The notes below the pieces were generated by a model. That model saw only the letters and a list, made by a program, of their open reading frames with translations. It had not been told where the DNA came from and did not search any database. Of a stretch of DNA of 5,395 nt, positions 1-5,395 are shown one piece after another. The stretch's first letter is position 1. Each line of letters opens with the position of its first letter. The position numbers and the translations under genes were made by a program. Source of the DNA: an uncultured Novosphingobium sp. (GTDB taxonomy: Bacteria; Pseudomonadota; Alphaproteobacteria; Sphingomonadales; Sphingomonadaceae); contig CALLNA010000021.1 of NCBI GenBank assembly GCA_938005655.1, positions 1 through 5,395 on the forward strand, in the 5' to 3' direction.

Positions 1-396
1 GCGGAGGATACGGAAGCCCAGCGGATGCATTCGGAATGGGGCCGGATCGACGCCGCGACCGCCGACCGGCTCAACGCCGCGCGCGCCGCGGGCGGGCGGA
101 TCGTCGCGGTCGGCACCACCAGCCTGCGCCTGCTCGAAAGCGCCTGCGGCGAGGATGGCGCGATCCACCCCTTTGATGGCGACACCGCGATCTTCATCAC
201 TCCCGGCTACCGCTTCCGTGGCGTGGACGGCCTGATGACCAACTTCCACCTGCCCCGCTCGACCCTGTTCATGCTGGTCTCGGCGCTGATGGGGCTGGAG
301 CGGATGCAGGCGGCCTATGCCCATGCGATCGCGCAAGGCTACCGTTTCTACAGCTACGGCGACGCCAGCCTGCTCCTGCCCAGCGCGTCAGAGTAG
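1..396 (+). CDS. queA: S-adenosylmethionine:tRNA ribosyltransferase-isomerase, C-terminal part
   Basis: This is the last 131 codons of queA; the window's left edge removes the N-terminal part (the family is usually about 340-350 residues). The frame is open from base 1, so the ATG at 25 is internal. QueA is a cytosolic enzyme that transfers and isomerises the ribosyl group of S-adenosylmethionine onto preQ1 at tRNA position 34, giving epoxyqueuosine. Visible family motifs are VGTTSLRLLES, GDTAIFITPGYRFR and the very conserved VDGLMTNFHLPRSTL followed by MLVSALMG. The C-terminus ends FYSYGDASLLLP, as is typical. The TAG stop at 394-396 lies beyond the stop of the convergent mgtE gene, so the two coding regions overlap by 9 bp. 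Its pathway partner tgt lies on the same strand near the right end. The identification is secure. Confidence 0.96.
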   Translation, partial: AEDTEAQRMHSEWGRIDAATADRLNAARAAGGRIVAVGTTSLRLLESACGEDGAIHPFDGDTAIFITPGYRFRGVDGLMTNFHLPRSTLFMLVSALMGLERMQAAYAHAIAQGYRFYSYGDASLLLPSASE

Positions 397-1746
397 GGTG
401 CCCGAGAGGATGGCGAGGGCGATGGTGAAGTAGATCACCAGCCCGGTCACGTCGACCAGGGTCGCCACGAAGGGGGCAGAGGCACTGGCCGGGTCGAAGC
501 CCAGGCGTTGCAGGACGAAGGGCAGCATCGACCCCGCGAGCGAGCCAAAGGTGACGATGCCGACCAGCCCGGCCGCCACGATCGCGCCGATCAGCGGCCA
601 GTGCGGGCCGTAATCGTAGAAGCCCAGCATCTGCCACAGGGTGATCCGGGCGAGGCCGACCACGCCGAGGATCGCGCCCAGCACCAGCCCGGCGGGTAGC
701 TCGCGTAGCGCCACCCGCCACCAGTCCTTCAGGCGAAGCTGGCCGAGGGCGAGGGCGCGGATGATCAGCGAGGTCGCCTGGCTGCCGCTGTTGCCGCCCG
801 AGCTCATGATGAGCGGGATGAACAGGGTGAGCACCACGGCGCGCTCCAGCTCGCTCTCGAAGTGCTGCATGGCGCTGGCGGTCAGCATCTCGGAAAGGAA
901 TAGGACGCTGAGCCAGCCCGCGCGCTTGCGGATCATCGCGGTGAAGCCGGTGTCGAGATAGGGCTTGTCGAGCGCCTCGACGCCGCCGAACTTCTGCGCG
1001 TCCTCGGTATGCTCGGCGACCAGGGCGTCGAGCACGTCGTCCACCGTGACGATCCCGATCGGCCGCCCGCCGTCGTCGACCACGGGCAGGGCGAGGAGGT
1101 CGTGGCGGCGGATCAGGCCCGCGACCAGCTCGCGGTCGGTGGCGGGCGAGACCGCGACCGGTTCCTGTCCGCGCGCAAGGTCCAGCGCGATCGCGGCCGG
1201 ATCGGCGGAGATGAGCTGCCGCAGCGAGACTGTGGCGACGAGCTTGCCGACCCGGTCGACGATGAACACCGAATAGACGGTCTCGCGGCTCCGCTCGACG
1301 GTGCGGATATGGTCGAGCACGGCGGCGACCGTCGCATCGTCGCGCACCGCGACATATTCGGTCGTCATCATGCCGCCGGCGCTGTCCGGCGCCCAGGCGA
1401 GCAGGCTGTCGAGCGAGCGGCGGACGTGGGGCGCCAAGGCCGCGAGGATGGCGGCCGAAGCCGCTCCATCCATCGCCGCGAGGACGTCGGCGGCGCGGTC
1501 CTCCGCCATCTGCGCGACGAGGCGCGCCGCGCGGGGCACGGGCAGCAGGGCCAGCACGTCCGGCGCATTGAGGAATTCGGGCCGGTCGAGCACGCCTACC
1601 GCCCGGGCGGCCGGCATATGGACAAGCCTGTCCGCCGCCTCGGCATGGGGCAGCGCCTGGAGCATGTCCACGATATCGGCGGTATAGGGACCGCGCCGGG
1701 CGGTCCGCAGGCCGGCAGTGACGCCGGCGATCAGGTCGTTCACCAT
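388..1746 (-). CDS. mgtE: MgtE-family magnesium channel/transporter
   Basis: Complete 452-residue inner-membrane protein, close to the 450 residues of Thermus MgtE. It carries Mg2+ into the cell and is gated by cytosolic Mg2+. Domains in order: an MgtE N-terminal helical domain (about 25-130) ending in the typical SAGGMMTTEYVAV (122-134); a CBS pair (about 137-250, second CBS ending LPVVDDGGRPIGIVTVDDVL); a plug/linker helix; and about five membrane helices (280-450). The family signature PLIMSSGGNSGSQ is at 311-323, and the fifth-helix ATLVDVTGL holds Asp432, the position of the pore aspartate in the Thermus protein. The start ATG at 1744-1746 is supported by a good ribosome binding site (GAGGTG, 4 nt upstream). 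The 3' end overlaps queA convergently. It is divergent from the ABC operon, and the long leader may carry regulation. Confidence 0.96.
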   Translation of the reverse strand: MVNDLIAGVTAGLRTARRGPYTADIVDMLQALPHAEAADRLVHMPAARAVGVLDRPEFLNAPDVLALLPVPRAARLVAQMAEDRAADVLAAMDGAASAAILAALAPHVRRSLDSLLAWAPDSAGGMMTTEYVAVRDDATVAAVLDHIRTVERSRETVYSVFIVDRVGKLVATVSLRQLISADPAAIALDLARGQEPVAVSPATDRELVAGLIRRHDLLALPVVDDGGRPIGIVTVDDVLDALVAEHTEDAQKFGGVEALDKPYLDTGFTAMIRKRAGWLSVLFLSEMLTASAMQHFESELERAVVLTLFIPLIMSSGGNSGSQATSLIIRALALGQLRLKDWWRVALRELPAGLVLGAILGVVGLARITLWQMLGFYDYGPHWPLIGAIVAAGLVGIVTFGSLAGSMLPFVLQRLGFDPASASAPFVATLVDVTGLVIYFTIALAILSGTLL

Positions 1747-1750
1747 ATTG

Positions 1751-1756
1751 CACCTC
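1751..1756 (-). promoter_or_regulatory. mgtE ribosome binding site
   Basis: On the minus strand the sequence reads GAGGTG, then CAAT, then the mgtE ATG. This is a strong anti-16S match at normal spacing and fixes the start. The 3' arm of a perfect 8-bp hairpin ends directly at its 5' edge, which could affect its accessibility. Confidence 0.8.
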
Positions 1757-1781
1757 TCGTCCGCACGACCCGGGCGGACGA
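1757..1781 (-). promoter_or_regulatory. Hairpin abutting the mgtE ribosome binding site
   Basis: Perfect inverted repeat TCGTCCGC (1757-1764) and GCGGACGA (1774-1781) around a 9-nt loop. In the mgtE transcript it would form an 8-bp stem whose 3' arm ends immediately before the Shine-Dalgarno GAGGTG. It could be a translation-control element of the mgtE leader or a protein-binding palindrome. The structure is seen directly; the role is inferred. Confidence 0.4.
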
Positions 1782-1861
1782 CGGCTAGCGCGAACTAGCG
1801 GGCGGCCCCCGGACGTGCGGTCCTACTGGAACTGTCGCTGGACATTTCTCGCTTCCTGGAA

Positions 1862-1880
1862 CGACGCGGGATTCGCGTCG
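1862..1880 (-). promoter_or_regulatory. Perfect hairpin near the predicted 5' end of the mgtE transcript
   Basis: Inverted repeat CGACGCG (1862-1868) and CGCGTCG (1874-1880) with a 5-nt loop. No T-tract follows on either strand, so it is not a normal intrinsic terminator. If mgtE starts from the candidate promoter just upstream on the minus strand, this stem would lie at the very 5' end of the mRNA. It could equally be an operator. Confidence 0.35.
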
Positions 1881-1887
1881 GCCGGCG

Positions 1888-1915
1888 GTTTGATCCCGTG
1901 GCCTCGCCCTGTCAA
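1888..1915 (-). promoter_or_regulatory. Candidate mgtE promoter
   Basis: On the minus strand TTGACAG (1915-1909) is followed after 13 nt by GATCAAAC (1895-1888). The first element is a perfect -35 hexamer. The second partly fits the alphaproteobacterial (Caulobacter-type) housekeeping -10 consensus GCTANAWC, and the spacing falls in that consensus range. Transcription would begin near 1880 and give a leader of roughly 135 nt. This rests on pattern matching only. Confidence 0.4.
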
Positions 1916-2028
1916 CTCGCCGCTTGCGGTTGGCGCTTTCCTACATGGCGCGAACCTGCGATGCTCGCCGTCATGAACGGTTTTATCTTGCAACTCCAAT
2001 GTCCTGCCCTGCCGCCGCGGGCACACGG

Positions 2029-2981
<953 letters not shown>

Positions 2982-2985
<4 letters not shown>

Positions 2986-3755
2986 CCTTCCCGGTGAACC
3001 TCAGGGCGATCTGGACGATCTACAAGTTCGAGCTGGCGCGGACCTGGCGGACGCTGTTCCAGTCGATCTTCACGCCGGTCCTGACGACCTCGCTCTATTT
3101 CGTGGTCTTCGGCTCGGCCATCGGCGGGCGGATGAGCGAGGTCGGCGGGGTGCCCTACGGCGCCTTCATCATCCCCGGCTTGCTGCTGCTGACGATCCTG
3201 GCGGAGAGCACCGCCAACGCCAGCTTCGGCATCTATCTGCCGCGCTTCACCGGCACGATCTACGAGCTGCTCTCGGCCCCCGTGGGCGTGGCCGAGACAC
3301 TGCTCGGCTATGTCGGCGCGGCGGCGACCAAGTCGGTGATCCTGGCCGTGGTGATCCTGATCACGGCGCGGTTTTTCGTCGACTACACGATCATCCACCC
3401 GGTGCTCGCCGCCGGGTTCATCGTGCTGATCGCCCTGGCCTTCTCGCTGTTCGGCTTCATCCTGGGATGCTGGGCCGACGGATTCGAGAAGCTCCAGGTC
3501 GTGCCGATGCTGGTGCTGACCCCGCTGACCTTCCTCGGCGGCAGCTTCTATTCGATCGACATGCTGGCCGGCCCCTGGCGGACCGTGGCCCTGGCCAACC
3601 CGGTGGTCTATCTCGTCAACGGGCTGCGCTGGACCTTCTACGGCAAGGCGGACGTGAACATAGCCGTGGCCGCCGGGCTGACCTTCGCCTTCCTCGCGGT
3701 ATGCATCGCCGTGATCGCCTGGATATTCCGCACCGGCTGGCGGCTCAGGAGCTGA
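2982..3755 (+). CDS. yadH: ABC-2 type exporter permease, YadH-like
   Basis: A 257-residue inner-membrane protein of the ABC-2 family, about six membrane helices, the same length as E. coli YadH (about 256). It starts with an amphipathic segment (IWTIYKFELARTWRTLFQ, 10-27), then helices at about 31-48, 60-80, 108-131, 140-165, 172-192 and 227-249. Family-like features are FIIPGLLLL (62-70), ELLSAPV (95-101), and LTPLTFLGGSFYSIDMLAGPW (179-199) followed by NPVVYLVNGLRW (206-217). The C-terminus GWRLRS resembles the GRGLRS end of E. coli YadH, from memory. The start ATG at 2982 overlaps the stop of the ATPase gene by 4 bp, with an AGGA ribosome site just upstream. The two proteins should form a homodimeric-permease exporter with two ATPases; the cargo cannot be read from sequence. 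Its last 11 bp overlap the convergent yfcA gene. Confidence 0.93.
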
Positions 3756-4500
3756 AGAAGCCCCAGATCAGCCGCCCGGTGAGGGCGAGCGAGGTCACGA
3801 TCAGCAGCGGCCGGATCGCCCTGGCGCCGTGCTTGAGCGCGAAGTGCGAGCCGAGCCAGCCGCCGGTCATCGCGCCGGCCGCCATGCACAGGCCGAGCAG
3901 CCAGATCACCTTGCCGCCGGCCGCGAAGACCACCAGGCTGCCGAGGTTGCTGGCGGCGTTGAGCAGCTTGGTCGTGCCCGTCGCCCGGGTCAGGCCGAGC
4001 CCGCGCAGGGCGACCAGGCTGGTGACGAAGAAGCTGCCGGCGCCGGGGCCGAAGAACCCGTCGTAGAAGCCGATCCCGCCGCCGACCGGCGCATAGCCGC
4101 GCCGGCTCAGTCGCTGGTGGGCGTCCTCGTCGGTCATCCGCGGCGAGAAGATCACATAGGCCGCCGCCGCCAGCAGCAGCAGCGGGACGATGAGCTGGAG
4201 CGATTCGGGCTTGATCGTCTGGACCACGACCGCGCCCAGCGCGGCCCCGGCGAAGACGATCGCGACGGTCGGCAGGTTCGCCCGCCAGTCGATCTGCCCG
4301 CCGCGCAGGAAGTTGCGCGCCGCGGTGGTCGTCCCGGCGAGCGACTGGACCTTGTTGGTGCCGAGCGCCAGATGCGGCGGCAGGCCGGTCCAGAGCATCG
4401 TCGGCATCATGATCAGCCCGCCGCCGCCGGCGATGGCGTCGATGAAGCCGGTCACGACCGCGACCGCGGTGAGCAGGGGATAGACCCAGGGTTCGATCAT
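3745..4500 (-). CDS. yfcA: TauE/SafE-family membrane permease, YfcA-like
   Basis: A 251-residue inner-membrane protein with about seven to eight hydrophobic segments and the two-fold internal repeat of the TauE/SafE (DUF81) family. First repeat: GFIDAIAGGGGLIMMP (18-33) and LALGTNKVQS (44-53). Second repeat: GFYDGFFGPGAGSF (144-157) and ATGTTKLLNAASNLG (173-187), followed by GGKVIW (195-200). The GFYDGFFGP and GGKVIW blocks match E. coli YfcA from memory. Characterised members export sulfite, sulfoacetate or related organosulfur anions; the YfcA branch itself has no settled substrate. The start ATG at 4498-4500 follows a GGGG ribosome-site-like stretch. It lies downstream of the globin-like gene on the same strand, separated by 49 bp holding a strong hairpin. 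Its stop lies inside the convergent yadH gene. Confidence 0.9.
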   Translation of the reverse strand: MIEPWVYPLLTAVAVVTGFIDAIAGGGGLIMMPTMLWTGLPPHLALGTNKVQSLAGTTTAARNFLRGGQIDWRANLPTVAIVFAGAALGAVVVQTIKPESLQLIVPLLLLAAAAYVIFSPRMTDEDAHQRLSRRGYAPVGGGIGFYDGFFGPGAGSFFVTSLVALRGLGLTRATGTTKLLNAASNLGSLVVFAAGGKVIWLLGLCMAAGAMTGGWLGSHFALKHGARAIRPLLIVTSLALTGRLIWGFFSS

Positions 4501-4515
4501 CGCGGCCCCATGCCG

Positions 4516-4547
4516 CCGTGGCGGGGCAGGAGCAAGCCCCGCCGCGG
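4516..4547 (-). terminator. Strong GC hairpin after the globin-like gene (possible terminator or attenuator)
   Basis: GGCGGGGC (4520-4527) and GCCCCGCC (4536-4543) form a perfect 8-bp stem with an 8-nt loop. Beyond one mismatch (A-C on the minus strand, U-G on the plus strand) three further pairs extend it to 4516-4547. It begins 2 nt after the globin-like gene's stop and ends 15 nt before the yfcA start. No U-tract follows, so it is not a standard Rho-independent terminator. It could attenuate read-through into yfcA or protect an mRNA 3' end. The structure is certain; the function is inferred. Confidence 0.4.
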
Positions 4548-4549
4548 GC

Positions 4550-4972
4550 TCAGAGCGCGCTTTGCGCGATCTGCGCTCGCAGCTCCTCGGTCAGGCGGAC
4601 CCACAACGCGGCCTCGTCGGCCCGCTCGGGCGGAATGGTCGCGGCCAGCGTCGCCGCCGTCGCTTCGAGCAGACCGTCGTACATCGCCGGCGGCACGTCG
4701 AGCGTATCGGCATGGTGCGGGACCGAGCCCATCAGCAGGACCTCGATCTCGCCCGGCGATTCCAGCCAGTTCATCAGGCAATGGAGCGTGCGCTCGATCA
4801 TCTCGCCCTCGAGCTGGGCGCCGTAGGCCACGCCGAGCGTGCGGAAGGTCTCGCGCGCTTCGGGGAAGCGCCGGTAGAACCGCTGCATGACCAGCGGAGT
4901 GATGTCGCCGAGCCGCTCCGCGCCGCGTTCGAGAATGGCGTTCAGCAGGTCGGTTTCGGTCGGATGATCCAT
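4550..4972 (-). CDS. Small globin-like protein, heme status uncertain
   Basis: A 140-residue soluble, all-helical protein. I do not recognise a named family, but the layout matches single-domain bacterial globins. FYRRFPEARETF (32-43) aligns without gaps to the B-C segment of Vitreoscilla hemoglobin (LFAKHPEVRPLF, from memory), placing Phe43 at the invariant CD1 position. LEGEMIERTLHCLMNWL (54-70) would be the E helix. VPHHADTLDVPPAMYDGLLEAT (84-105) resembles the F-G segment with a proximal histidine (His86 or His87), and ALWVRLTEELRAQI (122-135) the H helix with its usual Trp. Oddities: the B10 position appears to be Met29 instead of Tyr, and the His-to-Val distance is one residue longer than usual. 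If it binds heme it may sense or detoxify O2 or NO. The start ATG at 4970-4972 is chosen because codons further upstream look non-coding and soon run antisense to tgt. Confidence 0.7.
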   Translation of the reverse strand: MDHPTETDLLNAILERGAERLGDITPLVMQRFYRRFPEARETFRTLGVAYGAQLEGEMIERTLHCLMNWLESPGEIEVLLMGSVPHHADTLDVPPAMYDGLLEATAATLAATIPPERADEAALWVRLTEELRAQIAQSAL

Positions 4973-5036
4973 GCCGGCGTCGTTCCCTCGGTCGAGCCCG
5001 CACGCCTGGCGCGCGTTCGGGCCGGGCCGCCAGCCC

Positions 5037-5064
5037 TTGATGCGGCGCGCGATCCGCCTATGGG
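5037..5064 (+). promoter_or_regulatory. Candidate tgt promoter
   Basis: TTGATG (5037-5042) and TATGGG (5059-5064) are spaced by 16 bp in the 99-bp gap between the divergent globin-like gene and tgt. The match is weak (four and three of six positions). If used, transcription would start close to the tgt ATG at 5072, implying a leaderless or nearly leaderless mRNA. Confidence 0.25.
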
Positions 5065-5071
5065 GCTGGCG

Positions 5072-5395
5072 ATGACCCGTTTCGCCTTCACCCTTCACGC
5101 CACCGACGGCAATGCCCGCACCGGCACTATCACGATGCGCCGGGGGGAAATCCGCACGCCCGCCTTCATGCCGGTCGGCACCGCGGCCACGGTCAAGGCG
5201 ATGAAGCCGGAGGGCGTGCGAGCGACCGGGGCGGACATCATCCTCGGCAACACCTATCACCTGATGCTCCGTCCGGGCGCGGAGCGGGTGGCGCGGCTCG
5301 GCGGGCTGCACAGGTTCATGAACTGGCCGCGCCCGATCCTCACCGACAGCGGCGGCTATCAGGTGATGAGCCTGTCGGATCTGCGCAAGATCACC
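5072..5395 (+). CDS. tgt: tRNA-guanine transglycosylase, N-terminal part
   Basis: The first 108 codons of tgt; the right edge cuts the gene (the family is usually about 370-390 residues). Tgt is a cytosolic zinc enzyme that exchanges guanine-34 of GUN-anticodon tRNAs for preQ1, the step before QueA. Visible blocks are GTITMRRGEIRTPAFMPVGT (18-37), TVKAMKPEGVRATGADIILG (40-59) followed by NTYHLMLRPG, and LTDSGGYQVMSLS (90-102). Asp92 and Tyr96 correspond to Asp102 and Tyr106 of the Zymomonas enzyme, which is nearly identical through this region from memory. The ATG at 5072 has a GGGG stretch 6 nt upstream. An in-frame ATG at 5060 would add four residues (MGLA) and cannot be excluded. The cysteine zinc site lies beyond the window. 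Confidence 0.96.
   Translation, partial: MTRFAFTLHATDGNARTGTITMRRGEIRTPAFMPVGTAATVKAMKPEGVRATGADIILGNTYHLMLRPGAERVARLGGLHRFMNWPRPILTDSGGYQVMSLSDLRKIT

Larger units (their letters stand above)
1747..2028. other. Divergent intergenic region between mgtE and the ABC exporter operon
   Basis: This 282-bp non-coding stretch serves both divergent transcription units. It holds the mgtE ribosome binding site, two perfect hairpins (1757-1781 and 1862-1880), a direct repeat CTAGCG at 1785 and 1795, and a direct repeat CTGGAAC at 1826 and 1856. It also holds a TTGACA -35-like element for mgtE (minus strand, 1910-1915). An AT-richer patch at about 1971-2000, with GTTTTATC at 1980-1987, could be the -10 region of the ABC operon, but no matching -35 is visible. 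I found no convincing gene, tRNA or known riboswitch in it. The short open frames crossing it on both strands have no recognisable protein content. Confidence 0.7.

Noticed and set aside
269..1753. 494-codon open frame on the minus strand overlapping mgtE in another frame
   Set aside because: Its translation is dominated by Arg, Ala, Gly and Pro with no motif or plausible fold, as expected of an off-frame reading of GC-rich DNA. The mgtE frame over the same stretch is unmistakable.
1009..1788. 259-codon open frame on the plus strand opposite mgtE
   Set aside because: Antisense shadow rich in Arg, Gly, Asp and His with no domain; no ribosome site or homologous content supports it.
1828..1854. 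GGAAC followed after 17 nt by CGCTT, reminiscent of an EcfG general stress promoter
   Set aside because: The -10 part does not match CGTT, and the second GGAAC copy at 1858 has no GTT at correct spacing.
1823..2026. 67-codon minus-strand open frame in the mgtE/ABC intergenic region
   Set aside because: No recognisable motif, low-quality composition, and it covers the candidate mgtE promoter and leader hairpin.
1747..2028. M-box or other known Mg2+ riboswitch upstream of mgtE
   Set aside because: I could not recognise the conserved M-box core; only simple hairpins are visible, so no known riboswitch is called.
4973..5311. N-terminal extension of the globin-like gene to an upstream ATG at 5311
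   Set aside because: The extra codons run antisense to the conserved start of tgt and have shadow-like composition. The globin-like content begins just after the ATG at 4972.

Overview
The window is about 5.4 kb of GC-rich, tightly packed bacterial chromosome. It looks like an alphaproteobacterium of the Sphingomonadales. The clearest pointer is the tgt fragment at the right end, which from memory matches the Zymomonas mobilis tRNA-guanine transglycosylase almost residue for residue around the active-site DSGGYQ motif. No mobile element, CRISPR array, tRNA or rRNA was seen.

Layout, left to right: the 3' part of queA (+, cut by the left edge); a complete mgtE magnesium channel/transporter (-), whose stop codon lies inside the end of queA; a 282-bp divergent intergenic region (1747-2028) with a candidate mgtE promoter, two perfect hairpins and short direct repeats; a translationally coupled ABC exporter pair like YadG/YadH (+); a TauE/SafE-family permease closest to YfcA (-), whose stop lies inside the end of the ABC permease gene; a strong hairpin; a small gene whose product reads as a globin-like fold (-); and the 5' end of tgt (+, cut by the right edge).

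The outer genes belong together. Tgt inserts preQ1 at G34 of tRNAs, and QueA then adds the ribosyl-derived epoxycyclopentanediol. Here these two same-strand genes are separated by about 4.7 kb holding five other genes in mixed orientation. The inner genes encode three membrane transport systems (Mg2+ entry, an ABC-2 exporter of unknown substrate, and a TauE/SafE anion exporter) plus the globin-like protein. Nothing in the sequence ties them to queuosine, so the separation is most simply read as insertion into, or rearrangement of, an ancestral queA-tgt pair.

The points most worth a second look are the structured mgtE leader, with a hairpin abutting its ribosome binding site; the divergent globin-like protein, with an unusual B10 residue and a one-residue-longer F-G segment; and the broken queA-tgt linkage. 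I do not see a clear new multi-gene system here.
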